64,000 nucleotides of DNA, from assembly GCF_001700965.1 (NCBI RefSeq), contig NZ_CP016756.1:2046001-2110000 (forward strand), written 5' to 3'. Origin of the DNA: Stenotrophomonas nitritireducens (GTDB lineage: Bacteria; Pseudomonadota; Gammaproteobacteria; Xanthomonadales; Xanthomonadaceae). Position 1 is the first letter of the stretch. Every line of letters begins with the position of its first letter. The position numbers were made by a program, and so were the translations under genes. Positions 16,473 to 25,638 of this stretch are shown one piece after another. The notes beneath the pieces are model-generated. The model saw only the letters and a list, made by a program, of their open reading frames with translations. It made no database searches and was not told where the DNA came from.

Positions 16473-18152
16473 ATGAACACTGAAGCCAACACCGCCCTGC
16501 CGCCGCGCGAAGCGATGGAATTTGACGTCGTCATCGTCGGCGCCGGCCCTGCCGGCCTGGCCACCGCCATCCGCCTGCGCCAGCTGGCCGTGGAGAAGGG
16601 CCAGGAGCTGTCGGTGTGCGTATTGGAAAAAGGCTCCGAGCCGGGCGCGCACATCCTGTCCGGCGCGATCATGGACCCGCGCGCGCTCAATGAACTGTTC
16701 CCGGACTGGAAAGAACGCGGTGCGCCGCTGAAGCAGGCCGTCACCCGCGACGAGTTCCTGTTCCTGGACGAAACCACCGCCAAGGCCACTCCGCACGCAT
16801 TGCTGCCCGAGTGCTTCCACAACGATGGCAACTACATCGTCAGCCTGGGCGAAGTGAGCCGTTGGCTGGCGCAGCAGGCCGAGGCGATGGAAGTGTCGAT
16901 CTTCCCGGGCTTTGCCGCTGCCGAAGTGCTGTACGACGAGGCCGGCGCGGTGATGGGCGTGGCCACCGGCGACATGGGCATCCACAAGGACGGCACGCAG
17001 GGCCCGAACTACGAGCGCGGCATGGAACTGCATGCCAAGTACACGATCTTCGCCGAAGGCTCGCGCGGCCATCTGGGCCGCCAGCTGATCAGCAGGTTCA
17101 AGCTCGACGCCGGCAAGGACCCGCAGTCCTACGGCATCGGCATCAAGGAACTGTGGCAGATCGACCCGGCCAAGCACGAGCCGGGCCTGGTGGTGCACGC
17201 CGCTGGCTGGCCGCTGGACAACGACACCTACGGCGGCGCCTTCCTGTACCACGCCGATGGCGGCAAGGTTTCGATCGGCTATGTGGTCGGCCTGGACTAC
17301 AAGAACCCGTGGCTGAGCCCGTTCGAGGAATTCCAGCGCTTCAAGACCCACCCGGCCATCCGCAAGCACCTGGAAGGCGGCAAGCGCATCGCCTACGGTG
17401 CACGCGCGATCACCGCCGGCGGCATCCTGTCGCTGCCCAAGACCGTGTTCCCGGGCGGCGCGCTGGTCGGCTGCGAAGCCGGCTACCTCAACGTCAGCCG
17501 CATCAAGGGCAGCCACGCCGCGATCAAGACCGGCATGCTGGCCGCCGAGGCCGCGTTCGATGCACTGGCCGCCGGCCGCTCGCGCGATGAGCTGAGCGCC
17601 TATCCGGAAGCGTTCGAGAACAGCTGGCTCAAGACCGAGCTGCTGCAGTCCAAGAACTTCAAGCAGTGGTTCAAGAAGGGCCGCACCCTTGCCACGCTGA
17701 TGACCGGCATCGAGCAGTGGCTGCTGCCCAAGCTGGGCATTCGCAATGCGCCGTGGACCATCCACCGCACCAAGGCCGACCACGAGTGCCTGGAACCGGC
17801 CGCCAGCCAGCCGAAGATCGTCTATCCCAAGCCGGACAACGTGCTGACGTTCGATCGTTTGAGCTCGGTGTTCCTGTCCTCGACCAACCACGAGGAAGAC
17901 CAGCCCAGCCATCTGACGCTGAAGGACGCCAGCATTCCGGTCAAGGTCAACCTGGCTACCTATGCCGGCCCGGAGGCCCGTTACTGCCCGGCCGGCGTAT
18001 ACGAATTCGTCGGTGAAGGCAGCGATACCCGCCTGCAGATCAACGCGCAGAACTGCGTGCACTGCAAGACCTGCGACATCAAGGACCCGACCCAGAACAT
18101 CGTGTGGGTAACCCCACAGGGCGGCGGCGGTCCGAACTACCCGGCGATGTAA
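16473..18152 (+). CDS. Electron transfer flavoprotein-ubiquinone oxidoreductase
   Basis: The 559-residue protein begins with the FAD fold [14 protein letters not shown] and ends with a ferredoxin-like domain. Four cysteines, Cys505, Cys528, Cys531 and Cys534 (YCPAG and [10 protein letters not shown]), bind the 4Fe-4S cluster. It carries electrons from reduced ETF into the quinone pool at the membrane. Within this operon it gives the acyl-CoA dehydrogenase at 7686-8855 an outlet. ETF subunits themselves are not in the window and would come from elsewhere. Its position inside a catabolic operon rather than beside etfAB is unusual, so it may be a second, cluster-specific copy. Confidence 0.95.
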   Translation: MNTEANTALPPREAMEFDVVIVGAGPAGLATAIRLRQLAVEKGQELSVCVLEKGSEPGAHILSGAIMDPRALNELFPDWKERGAPLKQAVTRDEFLFLDETTAKATPHALLPECFHNDGNYIVSLGEVSRWLAQQAEAMEVSIFPGFAAAEVLYDEAGAVMGVATGDMGIHKDGTQGPNYERGMELHAKYTIFAEGSRGHLGRQLISRFKLDAGKDPQSYGIGIKELWQIDPAKHEPGLVVHAAGWPLDNDTYGGAFLYHADGGKVSIGYVVGLDYKNPWLSPFEEFQRFKTHPAIRKHLEGGKRIAYGARAITAGGILSLPKTVFPGGALVGCEAGYLNVSRIKGSHAAIKTGMLAAEAAFDALAAGRSRDELSAYPEAFENSWLKTELLQSKNFKQWFKKGRTLATLMTGIEQWLLPKLGIRNAPWTIHRTKADHECLEPAASQPKIVYPKPDNVLTFDRLSSVFLSSTNHEEDQPSHLTLKDASIPVKVNLATYAGPEARYCPAGVYEFVGEGSDTRLQINAQNCVHCKTCDIKDPTQNIVWVTPQGGGGPNYPAM

Positions 18153-18180
18153 GCATCGCCAACCAACCACAGGAGTTTCG

Positions 18181-19065
18181 ATGAGCATTGTCAGTCCAGG
18201 TGCCCGCTTCCGCGCGGCGCTGAAGGAAGAGAGCCCGCTGCAGATCCCGGGCGCCATCAACGCCAATCACGCGTTGCTGGCCAAGCGGGCCGGTTTCCGT
18301 GCGGTCTACCTGTCCGGCGGTGGCGTCGCCGCCGGCTCGCTGGGCCTGCCGGACCTGGGCATCAACACCATGGACGACGTGCTCACCGACATCCGCCGCA
18401 TCACCGACGTCTGCGACCTGCCGCTGCTGTCGGACATCGACACCGGCTTCGGCCCGAGCGCGTTCAACATCGCGCGCACGGTGAAGTCGCTGATCAAGGC
18501 CGGTGCGGCCGCCTGCCATATCGAAGACCAGGTTGGTGCCAAGCGTTGCGGCCACCGCCCGAACAAGGAAATCGTGTCGCTGGGCGAGATGGTGGACCGG
18601 GTAAAGGCCGCGGCCGATGCCAAGACCGATCCGGATTTCTTCCTGATCGCACGTACCGACGCCATCCAGATGGAAGGCGTGGATGCCGCCATCGAGCGCT
18701 CGCTGGCCTGCGTGGAAGCCGGCGCTGACGGCATCTTTGCCGAAGCTTCGTATGACCTTGAAACCTACAAGCGTTTTGTCGACGCGGTGAAGGTACCGGT
18801 ACTGGCCAACCTGACCGAGTTCGGGCAGACGCCGCTGTTCTCCACCGAGGAGCTGGGTTCGGTGGGCGTGGCAATGTGCATCTACCCGCTGTCTGCGTTC
18901 CGCGCGATGAACAAGGCGGCGGAGAACGTGTACACCGCGATCCGCCGCGACGGCCACCAGCGCAACGTGGTGGAGACCATGCAGACCCGTGAGGAGCTGT
19001 ATGAGCGGATCGGGTATCACACGTTCGAGCAGAGTCTGGACAAGAAGTTCGCTGCGAAGAAATGA
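18181..19065 (+). CDS. prpB: Methylisocitrate lyase-like enzyme (isocitrate lyase/PEP mutase superfamily)
   Basis: The 294-residue protein is very like Prp[19 protein letters not shown], metal-binding D85 and D87 in [10 protein letters not shown], the catalytic loop KRCGH at 121-125 (Cys123), and the C-terminal [13 protein letters not shown]. PrpB splits 2-methylisocitrate into pyruvate and succinate; relatives split 2,3-dimethylmalate into pyruvate and propionate. It follows AGGAG at a good distance. No prpC, acnD or prpF is present, so it may serve a related hydroxyacid rather than the methylcitrate cycle. The LeuCD-like hydratase at 39001-40778 could supply that hydroxyacid. Confidence 0.88.
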   Translation: MSIVSPGARFRAALKEESPLQIPGAINANHALLAKRAGFRAVYLSGGGVAAGSLGLPDLGINTMDDVLTDIRRITDVCDLPLLSDIDTGFGPSAFNIARTVKSLIKAGAAACHIEDQVGAKRCGHRPNKEIVSLGEMVDRVKAAADAKTDPDFFLIARTDAIQMEGVDAAIERSLACVEAGADGIFAEASYDLETYKRFVDAVKVPVLANLTEFGQTPLFSTEELGSVGVAMCIYPLSAFRAMNKAAENVYTAIRRDGHQRNVVETMQTREELYERIGYHTFEQSLDKKFAAKK

Positions 19066-19089
19066 GGTTGTTGGGGTCGGTGCGTTGAA

Positions 19090-19345
19090 GCTGAAAGCTA
19101 GAAAGCTAGAAAGCTAGAAAGCTGAAAATCCTGAAGGACAAAGGCCTAAGAGCTGCCCTCACCCCTACCCCTCTCCCGTAAACGGGAGAGGGGCTGCTCC
19201 GGCAATATGATGTGAGAGCCGGCATTGCTGGCTTCGTCGGGCTCGGCGAAATCCAGCCGGAGCCTCGGGCCCAACGCCGAGGAAATATGTGAAGCATCCC
19301 TTCTCCCGCATGCGGGAGAAGGTGCCCGAAGGGCGGATGAGGGGG
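19090..19345. repeat. AGCTAGAAA simple repeat and two palindromic repeats
   Basis: The 432-bp gap (19066-19497) after the lyase gene holds about four AGCTAGAAA units (from about 19094). A CCCTCTCCC...GGGAGAGGGG palindrome follows at 19147-19196, and a CTTCTCCC...GGGAGAAGG palindrome at 19298-19345. A pyrimidine-rich stretch comes next. I see no gene in the gap; the promoter of the cytochrome gene is presumably in its last 100 bases. Confidence 0.75.
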
Positions 19346-19497
19346 CCTTTGCTCCGACTTCCGCTCCTGCTCCTGCCTTTGCTCCAAGCCTCTTCAAAAG
19401 CTCAGCCTGCACCCAGCCCCCCTTTGCTTTCCCCGCCCAGCACCGGCCATCATTGCCAGCGCCGTACAACCTCGGCCGCCAACGCAATGAGTCAGCA

Positions 19498-19893
19498 ATG
19501 TCCCGTCTGCCCTTGATCGCCCTCGCCTGCCTGGCACTCACCGCCTGCGGCCAGCGCGACGCCTTCAACCACAGCGCCAGCGCCGACCCGCACCAGCGCG
19601 AACTACAACGCGCCTTCGCCATCTGCGCCGGCTGCCACGACACCCGCGCCGAGCTCGGCCATCGCGTCGGCCCCAACCTGCATGGCGTGATCGGCCGCAA
19701 GGCCGGCACCGCACCGGGCTACAACTATTCCGATGCGATGAAGGCCAGCGGCATCGTCTGGGATGCGCAGACCCTGGACGCCTTCATCAAATCACCGGCC
19801 AAGCTGGTACCCGGCAGCAAGATGGTCAATGCCACCGCCGACCCGGCGCGCCGCCAGGCCGTGATCGAATACCTGTCCTCGCTGCCGGACTAA
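19498..19893 (+). CDS. Lipoprotein cytochrome c, copy 1
   Basis: The 131-residue protein has a short signal peptide ending in the lipobox LTAC (cysteine at residue 17). It has one haem-binding motif CAGCH and a later methionine (GSKM) as the probable sixth ligand. It is a small class I cytochrome c of the kind with VGPNLHGVIGRKAG, tethered to a membrane on the periplasmic side. It is a paralogue of the cytochrome at 21610-22062. The start has no strong ribosome site; it was chosen because the signal peptide follows directly. It should carry electrons from a dehydrogenase in the cluster to the terminal oxidase. Confidence 0.88.
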   Translation: MSRLPLIALACLALTACGQRDAFNHSASADPHQRELQRAFAICAGCHDTRAELGHRVGPNLHGVIGRKAGTAPGYNYSDAMKASGIVWDAQTLDAFIKSPAKLVPGSKMVNATADPARRQAVIEYLSSLPD

Positions 19894-19901
19894 GCCGCCG
19901 A

Positions 19902-20678
19902 TCAATCCAGCGTCTGCACGCCACCGCCATTGACGAACAGGGTCTGGCCGCTGACCCAGTTGGATATCGGCGCGGCGAAGTACAGCACCGCACCGGCGAT
20001 ATCGTTCGCTTCACCCAGGCGCTTGATCGGCGTATGCGACAGCATGCGCTGCTCGATCTCCGGCGTAAGCACGGTCGCCAGCGCATCGGTACGCACCGCT
20101 CCCGGGCCCACCGCATTGACGCGGATTCCGGCCGGACCATAGTCATGCGCCAGGTTCGCGGTCATGTGGTTGATCGCCGCCTTGGACGCCGCATAAGCGC
20201 TGATTGCCTGGCTCTTATTGATCGAACTCATCGACGACATGTTGATGATGGAACCGTAGCCACCCTTTTCCATGTGCGGCGCGCACAGCTGCGACAAGCG
20301 CCAGGCGCTGAACACATTGATCTGGAAGGGCCGCTCGAACTGCTCCAGTGTGATCTTGTACGGGCTCTCGCGGCCGGCACCACCGCCACCGGCGTTGTTC
20401 ACCAGGATGTGGATGCCGCCCAGTTCGCTGGCGGTGCGTTCCACCACACGCACCAGATCCTCGTCCTTGAGCACATTGCATTCCAGCGCCAAGGCCTTGC
20501 CGCCAGCGGCGGTGATTTCCGCCGCCACTTTTTCAGCGGCGGCCAGCTTCAGGTCGGCGATGGCCACGGCCGCACCATAGGCGGCCAACATCAGGGAACT
20601 GGCGCGGCCAATGCCATTGCCACCACCGGTAACGATGGCCACTTTGCCGGTCAGATCGAAATGGGCTTGCGGAATCAT
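19902..20678 (-). CDS. Short-chain dehydrogenase/reductase, copy 2
   Basis: The 258-residue SDR has TGGGNGIG as cofactor loop, ADLK after the second strand (NAD preference likely), NNAG, the serine in INMSSMSS, and Y-x3-K in SAYAASKAA. The text resembles the 7-alpha-hydroxysteroid dehydrogenase group, but such names are loose in this family. It is transcribed towards the cytochrome gene and away from the membrane-protein operon, with operator 2 in the divergent gap (20679-20915). CAGGAG precedes the start. Substrate unknown. Confidence 0.92.
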   Translation of the reverse strand: MIPQAHFDLTGKVAIVTGGGNGIGRASSLMLAAYGAAVAIADLKLAAAEKVAAEITAAGGKALALECNVLKDEDLVRVVERTASELGGIHILVNNAGGGGAGRESPYKITLEQFERPFQINVFSAWRLSQLCAPHMEKGGYGSIINMSSMSSINKSQAISAYAASKAAINHMTANLAHDYGPAGIRVNAVGPGAVRTDALATVLTPEIEQRMLSHTPIKRLGEANDIAGAVLYFAAPISNWVSGQTLFVNGGGVQTLD

Positions 20679-20867
20679 GACGGAGCGCTCCTGTTGCGTG
20701 GAAGATGCCTATGCCAAGGCGATGATGCACCTGTACAGGCTATCTCACGATGAAGAAGCGTCGCAGGCAGGCCCCGCGATTGTGCTGACCGCATCCGCAG
20801 CGAGGGAGATTGCCTCACACACAATGCCACCTTGCAGCTTTTCTTCCCGCGTCCTTTCTGATATTTG

Positions 20868-20881
20868 TTTGTCCGGACAAA
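20868..20881. promoter_or_regulatory. Operator palindrome 2
   Basis: The 14-bp perfect palindrome TTTGTCCGGACAAA lies in the divergent gap, 34 bp before the GTG start of the membrane-protein operon and about 190 bp from the SDR start. It is the same core as operator 1. The rest of the gap shows nothing else that I recognise. Confidence 0.82.
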
Positions 20882-20915
20882 TATGGCTACCCGCTTCGCG
20901 GGCGAAGGACGGGAC

Positions 20916-21590
20916 GTGGCTGCACTGCAGTATCCAATCCTGGTATATGCACACCTGCTGCTGTTCGTGCTGTGGCTGGGCGCCGACGTCGGCGTGTTCC
21001 TGCTCGGCCAGCACTTCCGTCGTCGCCACGCCTATTCGCTTGAGCAACGCATCGCACTGCTGAAGCTGCTGGTGGAAGTGGACATGGTGCCGCGCAGCGC
21101 GTGGGCGCTGATGGTGCCGGTCAGTCTGAGCGTGGTGCATGTCGGCGGTTACTGGACGCTGCCGGGCTGGGGCTTGCTGTTGGCCTGGCTTATCGGTGGG
21201 TTCTGGCTGTGGCTGGTGTGGGATGCGCATCGTCATGACCAGAGCCCACGCGCCGCGCGCGATCGCCGCATCGAATCGGTGCTGCGCTGGCTGCTGGCGC
21301 TGTTCTACCTGTGGCTGGGGCTGGCCTCGCTGCTGCACGGCGCGCCGCTGGCGCCGGCCTGGCTGGCCAGCAAGGCGCTGATGTTCGGCGTGATATTCGC
21401 CGCCGCCATCATGATCGATGTCAGCTTCAAGCCGGTCGGCGCGCAACTGGGCGCACTGATCAAGCAGGGCAGCAGCGATGCCACCGAACTGCCGCTGCTG
21501 CGCACCATGAACCGCACCCGGATCTGGGTGTGGGTGGTCTACCTGATGTTGCTGGCCACCGCCTTCCTCGGCGTGGTCAAACCCTTCTGA
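20916..21590 (+). CDS. Six-helix membrane protein of a cluster-specific family, copy 1
   Basis: The 224-residue protein has about six transmembrane helices. The GTG start has GAAGGA six bases upstream and gives the same length as the two paralogues (23342-24004 and 35720-36382); an ATG at 20883 is possible but would overlap the operator region. All three share H-x6-W-L-G-x-(D/E) in helix 1, D-x3-R before helix 2, W-L-x2-K before helix 5, and a terminal K-P. The buried histidine could hold haem, but there is no direct proof. It is followed by a cytochrome c gene and later by a flavoprotein gene, which suggests a membrane electron-transfer role. I do not recognise a named family. Confidence 0.82.
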   Translation: MAALQYPILVYAHLLLFVLWLGADVGVFLLGQHFRRRHAYSLEQRIALLKLLVEVDMVPRSAWALMVPVSLSVVHVGGYWTLPGWGLLLAWLIGGFWLWLVWDAHRHDQSPRAARDRRIESVLRWLLALFYLWLGLASLLHGAPLAPAWLASKALMFGVIFAAAIMIDVSFKPVGAQLGALIKQGSSDATELPLLRTMNRTRIWVWVVYLMLLATAFLGVVKPF

Positions 21591-21609
21591 TCCCCCACCA
21601 GGACTTGTC

Positions 21610-22062
21610 ATGCGCTCTTTGTTGATACTCGCCGCCGCCCTGCTTGTCGTGGGCTGCAGCAAGCAGGCCGAACCCGCCCCAGTCGCTGCCACGGTGCCTG
21701 CTGCAAGCCAGGCAACTGCACCGGCAGCAGCGGCCGCTGCTGCACCAGAAGCTGCCCCCGCTGCGCCCGCGATCAGTGGCGAACAGGCCTTCGCCATGTG
21801 CACGGCCTGCCACAGCCGCGATGCTGCTGCGCCACAGCGCATGGGTCCCAACCTGCACAACCTGGTCGGGCGCAAGGCCGGCAGCAATCCTGGCTTCGCC
21901 TATTCGTCGGCGCTGAAAGCCAGTGACATCACCTGGGATGCCAAGCAACTGGATGCCTATCTCACTGCGCCATCGAAGCTTGTGCCAGGCACGCGCATGG
22001 TCATCGCGGTGCCGGACCCGGCACGTCGGCAGGCGCTGATCGAGTACCTGTCGGCCCCCTGA
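21610..22062 (+). CDS. Lipoprotein cytochrome c, copy 2
   Basis: The 150-residue protein has a signal peptide ending in the lipobox VVGC (cysteine at 16) and a flexible alanine-proline linker to about residue 55. A class I cytochrome domain follows, with the haem motif CTACH and a GTRM methionine ligand. The domain is a close paralogue of the one at 19498-19893 (MGPNLHNLVGRKAG). The linker would let the haem domain reach from the membrane to a partner. It lies 19 bp after the membrane-protein gene, so the two probably work together. Confidence 0.9.
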   Translation: MRSLLILAAALLVVGCSKQAEPAPVAATVPAASQATAPAAAAAAAPEAAPAAPAISGEQAFAMCTACHSRDAAAPQRMGPNLHNLVGRKAGSNPGFAYSSALKASDITWDAKQLDAYLTAPSKLVPGTRMVIAVPDPARRQALIEYLSAP

Positions 22063-22132
22063 TTTTCTCTCCGTGGCAGTGCGGCTGCGGATACCGCTGC
22101 CGTTGCTGCCCTGCGCAGCAACGAGGATTGGC

Positions 22133-22624
22133 ATGAAACTTCAGTTCGAACGCTTCACCGTGTTCTGTCGTGACCTGGAGGCATCGCTCGGGTTCTATCG
22201 CGATGCACTGGGCCTGATGGTGGTCGAGGAAAAGACCCTGGAAGGCGCAATGGCCGGCGGCCTGCTGCAGCTGCCGGCCTGCCGCATGCGCATCGCGCTG
22301 CTGGCGGCCGACGCGGATGCGCCGGTCATCGTCGGCCTATTCGAAATCAGCCAGACACCGCTTGCGGCGCTCAGCCCGCCACTGGGCAAACCGGCGCATG
22401 GGCAGAGCGCACTGGTGCTGTCCACCGATCGATTTGATGCGCTGCACGCCGCGCTCAGCGCGGGCGGCCATCGTTTCCTGACACCACCGCTGGCCTATCC
22501 CAAGCGGGTGGCCAGCACGCGTTCGCCGGCTGGCCTGTACCGCGAAATGATCGTCTACGATCCGGACCACGTGCCGGTGAGCATCCTGCAGATCGACCCG
22601 CTTCCCGAGGAGACCATGGCATGA
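22133..22624 (+). CDS. VOC-superfamily protein, single domain
   Basis: The 163-residue protein begins MKLQFERFTVFCRDLEASLGFYRDALG, the typical vicinal-oxygen-chelate start, and ends with YDPDHVPVSILQID. GAGG lies seven bases before the ATG. VOC proteins include glyoxalases, epimerases, dioxygenases and binding proteins. The usual metal ligands (H or Q, then E) are not clearly conserved, so a catalytic role is unproven. The next gene overlaps its stop (ATGA). Confidence 0.82.
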   Translation: MKLQFERFTVFCRDLEASLGFYRDALGLMVVEEKTLEGAMAGGLLQLPACRMRIALLAADADAPVIVGLFEISQTPLAALSPPLGKPAHGQSALVLSTDRFDALHAALSAGGHRFLTPPLAYPKRVASTRSPAGLYREMIVYDPDHVPVSILQIDPLPEETMA

Positions 22625-23340
22625 CCGGCATCGCCCGTTCCATCAGCGGCACCATCCAGTACACCAGCAACCAGAGTCACCGCCAGGGCGCCGAGCGCGG
22701 CCGCGAGAACTTCCAGCTCGACGTGCACCGCGATGGTTCGCGGGTGCTGGCCGCACATTGCGAGATCGACGATGCGCCGCCAGTGGTACGCGACGTCAAC
22801 CTGCGCGTGGATGCGGACAACCTGCCGCGCGAGTGCTTCGTACGCATTGCCGTGGGCGGCCAGTTCCGTGGCTCGGGCTGGTTCAACTTCAGCCCGACCG
22901 AAGCACAGTGCGAATCCAACACCACGGTCGAAGGCCGGGTCTCGCAGCGCTTTCCATTGCAGTCACCGCTGCTGGCCTTCGGCAACCACGCCATCATCAA
23001 TGATGCCTATGCGATGTCCTTGTATGACCTGTCGCAGGGGCCCGGCAAGCAGAGCTTCTTCATGCTGCTGTCCTCGCCGGATCACCGCGGCGCCACCGGG
23101 CCGATGATCTTCCCGGTGCAGCTGGCCATCGAGTACGTGGGCGAGGAAGAAATCGAGGTGATCGCCGGCCGCTTCAAGGCCCGCCACTTCCGCATCCTCG
23201 ATGTCGGCATGCCGGAAGAACACCCCGACTACGATCTGTGGGTGACCGCCGACGAGCACTACATCGTGTTGCGCGCCACCGTCACCGGTTACATGCAGAC
23301 CGCCTACGAACTGAGCAGTTATACCGTGGTGGAGCACTGA
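22621..23340 (+). CDS. Uncharacterised 239-residue beta-rich protein
   Basis: The gene overlaps the VOC gene by ATGA and is followed after one base by a membrane-protein gene. The protein has no signal peptide or membrane segment and alternates short strands throughout. The middle has F-x-G-S-G-W-F-N-F-S, and near the end WVTADEHYIVLRATVTGYM recalls the tail of lipocalin-like DUF3108-type barrels. I cannot name the family. Tight packing with the VOC, membrane and flavoprotein genes implies a shared process, perhaps binding a hydrophobic intermediate. Confidence 0.75.
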   Translation: MTGIARSISGTIQYTSNQSHRQGAERGRENFQLDVHRDGSRVLAAHCEIDDAPPVVRDVNLRVDADNLPRECFVRIAVGGQFRGSGWFNFSPTEAQCESNTTVEGRVSQRFPLQSPLLAFGNHAIINDAYAMSLYDLSQGPGKQSFFMLLSSPDHRGATGPMIFPVQLAIEYVGEEEIEVIAGRFKARHFRILDVGMPEEHPDYDLWVTADEHYIVLRATVTGYMQTAYELSSYTVVEH

Positions 23341-23341
23341 G

Positions 23342-24004
23342 ATGCTGCTGCAGATCCTGCTGGTGGCGCATATCACCGTGCTCGGCTATTGGCTGGGCTC
23401 GGAGCTGGTGATCAACAGCACCTACCGCTATGTCTCCTACGGCAGCCACATCCCCTTCGCCGAGCGCAACCGGCTGATGGAGCACGTGATGCACGTGGAC
23501 CAGCACGTGCGCTACGCGCTGGTGCTGCAGGCTGGCTTGGGCTTCTCGCTGGCCGCGCTGTACGGCCTGATCCCCGGCGCTGAAACCACCGCCAGCATCG
23601 CCGGCCTGCTGTGCGTGCTGTGGCTGGGGTTTGTCGAAGCTGTGCATCGGCTGCGCCACAGCCGCATCGGCGCCACCCTGGGCGCGATTGATCGCGGCTC
23701 GCGCTATGTCTTCATGGCCCTGCTGGTCGCGCTGGCCACCGGCTTGCTCGGCGGCAGCTGGGAGATGCCACTGTGGCTGCGCCTGAAGCTGGCGCTGTAT
23801 GCCGGCGTGATGGCATCGGGCGTCGGCATCCGCCTGGCCCTGATCAGTCACTTCCGCACCTGGAAAGTGATGGCGCAGGAAGGCCCGAGCGACGCCACCA
23901 ACGCCATCATCCGCCGCACCTATGTGAAGTCAACTTCGGTGCTGGGCGTGCTGTGGCTGTTCATCGCCGCGATCGTCGTTGTCAGCGTGCTCAAGCCAAC
24001 ATGA
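23342..24004 (+). CDS. Six-helix membrane protein of a cluster-specific family, copy 2
   Basis: The 220-residue paralogue of the protein at 20916-21590 starts MLLQILLVAHITVLGYWLGSE, which carries the shared H-x6-W-L-G-x-E motif. D-Q-H-V-R stands for D-x3-R, and WLRLK before helix 5 is conserved. A C-terminal VLKPT parallels VVKPF and LKPF. The stop overlaps the flavoprotein start (ATGA), which argues that it anchors or takes electrons from that flavoprotein. Confidence 0.82.
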   Translation: MLLQILLVAHITVLGYWLGSELVINSTYRYVSYGSHIPFAERNRLMEHVMHVDQHVRYALVLQAGLGFSLAALYGLIPGAETTASIAGLLCVLWLGFVEAVHRLRHSRIGATLGAIDRGSRYVFMALLVALATGLLGGSWEMPLWLRLKLALYAGVMASGVGIRLALISHFRTWKVMAQEGPSDATNAIIRRTYVKSTSVLGVLWLFIAAIVVVSVLKPT

Positions 24005-25584
24005 GCCTCAGCGACCACAGCGCGCTGCTGGCATATCTGCGCGCCGTGCTGGGTGAGGCCGCCGTGCTGTGCGATGCCACCACCCTGCAGCTGATGGCAG
24101 GTGATCTGTACAGCAGCGGGCCGCTGCCATTGGCGGTGATCCGTCCCGGCGGCAGCGCGACGCTGGCGCAGGCGGTCGCACGGATAACTGCCGCCGGTCT
24201 GTCGGTGGTCGCGCGTGGCGGCGGCCTGAGTTATACCGGCGGCTATCTATGCGAAGACGCCGGCAGCGTGCTGGTCGATCTTTCCGCGTTGAATCGCATC
24301 GAGCACATCAGCGCCGAAGACATGTACGTGGTGGCGCAGGCAGGCGTTACCTGGAAGCAGCTGTACGACGCACTGACGCCGCTGGGCCTGCGCCTGCCCT
24401 ACTTCGGCACCTTCTCCGGCGCAGGTGCCAGCATCGGCGGTGGGCTCAGCCATGGCGCGCTGTTCTTCGGCAGCGCGCGTTATGGCGCCGCTGCCGACAA
24501 CGTGCTCGGCGTTGAAGTAGTCAGCGCCGATGGCACCCTGCTGCGCACCGGGCAATGGGCGTTGAAGGCGGACGCGGAGCCGGTATTCCGCAATTTCGGC
24601 CCCGACACCACCGGCTTGTTCATGCATGACGGTGGCGCCTTCGGCATCAAGACCCGCGCTGCTTTCCGTTTGATTCCACTGCCCGCGCATAGCGACTATG
24701 CCTCGTTCGCGTTCGCTGATTTCGAGGCTGCTGCACTTGCGTTGTCAGCGGTTGCCCGCGCTGGTCTGGCCGAGGAAGCCTATGTACTCGATGCCGGTGC
24801 GGTGGCCGCCAATGCCGAGCGTGACCGCAGCCTGCGTGCTGCGTTGCGAGCACTGCGGCAGGTGTTCAACAGCGCATCCGGCCTGCGTGGCAGATACAGG
24901 GCGCTCATGGGCATGGTCAAGGCCGGGCGCCAGCTGATTCCCGACAACGCCTTCAGCCTGCACCTGGTGGCGGCTGGTAACTGCGCCGCTGCGGTTGCAC
25001 ATGATCTGGCCTGCGCGCGGGCGCTGGCACATCAGCATGGCGGTATTGATATCGCTGCGACCGTGCCGCGCATTGCCCGCGCCGATCCCTTCCCCGGCCT
25101 CGATGCGGTGCTCGGTGCCAATGGCAGCCGCTGGGCAGCGTTGAATGTGAAGGTGGCGCATTCACGCGCATCAGCGCTGATCCGCGCGCATCAGCAATTG
25201 ATCGCAGCACACAGCACCGCCATCGAACGATGCGGTGTGCGGGTCACCTATCTCTGCTCGGCGCTGTGCAACTACAGCTTCAGTTTCGAAGCGGTGTTCC
25301 ATTGGCAGGACAGCTGGCAGCCCCTGCATGCTGCCGCACTGCCACCGGCACGCTTGCAGATGCTCACACCGGGGAGTGACAACCCGGACGCACGCGCCTT
25401 GGTCGCGCAGTTGCGGCAGCAGACCTGCGCCTTGTTCGCGCAGATGGGCGGCGCATCCAACCAGATTGGCCGCACCTATCCGTTCCTGTCCGAAATGGAC
25501 GATGCACCCGCGCGCCTGCTGCGTGACATCAAGCACTTGTGCGATCCGCACGGGCGGATGAATCCCGGCGTATTGGGGCTCTGA
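24001..25584 (+). CDS. PCMH-type FAD-linked oxidoreductase (GlcD/vanillyl-alcohol-oxidase superfamily)
   Basis: The 527-residue protein starts at an ATG overlapping the preceding stop. The FAD domain shows VVARGGGLSYTGGY, a pyrophosphate loop, and GTFSGAGASIGGGLSHGALFFGS. The FAD-oxidase C-terminal domain ends with LCDPHGRMNPGVLGL, the standard tail. Relatives oxidise alpha-hydroxyacids or phenols and often deliver electrons to a cytochrome c. With a lipoprotein cytochrome c and two membrane proteins in one operon, it looks like the catalytic subunit of a membrane-linked dehydrogenase. No signal peptide is visible, so it probably faces the cytoplasm. Substrate unknown. Confidence 0.9.
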   Translation: MSLSDHSALLAYLRAVLGEAAVLCDATTLQLMAGDLYSSGPLPLAVIRPGGSATLAQAVARITAAGLSVVARGGGLSYTGGYLCEDAGSVLVDLSALNRIEHISAEDMYVVAQAGVTWKQLYDALTPLGLRLPYFGTFSGAGASIGGGLSHGALFFGSARYGAAADNVLGVEVVSADGTLLRTGQWALKADAEPVFRNFGPDTTGLFMHDGGAFGIKTRAAFRLIPLPAHSDYASFAFADFEAAALALSAVARAGLAEEAYVLDAGAVAANAERDRSLRAALRALRQVFNSASGLRGRYRALMGMVKAGRQLIPDNAFSLHLVAAGNCAAAVAHDLACARALAHQHGGIDIAATVPRIARADPFPGLDAVLGANGSRWAALNVKVAHSRASALIRAHQQLIAAHSTAIERCGVRVTYLCSALCNYSFSFEAVFHWQDSWQPLHAAALPPARLQMLTPGSDNPDARALVAQLRQQTCALFAQMGGASNQIGRTYPFLSEMDDAPARLLRDIKHLCDPHGRMNPGVLGL

Positions 25585-25638
25585 CCACAAGTTGTGGCAG
25601 GATCGACCTCTGACGCATCCATCAGGGGAATCGTCCAC

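Noticed and set aside
16455..18266. A minus-strand open frame of 603 codons opposite the ETF-quinone oxidoreductase
   Set aside because: The plus strand encodes a complete enzyme with all four cluster cysteines; the antisense text has no motif.
18181..19065. Reading the PrpB-like gene as part of a methylcitrate operon
   Set aside because: No prpC, acnD, prpF or prpR in the window; it ends an operon of amidohydrolases. A specific PrpB role is not excluded but the context points elsewhere.
20865..20915. Earlier ATG starts for the first six-helix membrane protein
   Set aside because: They would place the start inside or directly after the operator; the GTG at 20916 has a good ribosome site and gives the same length as both paralogues.
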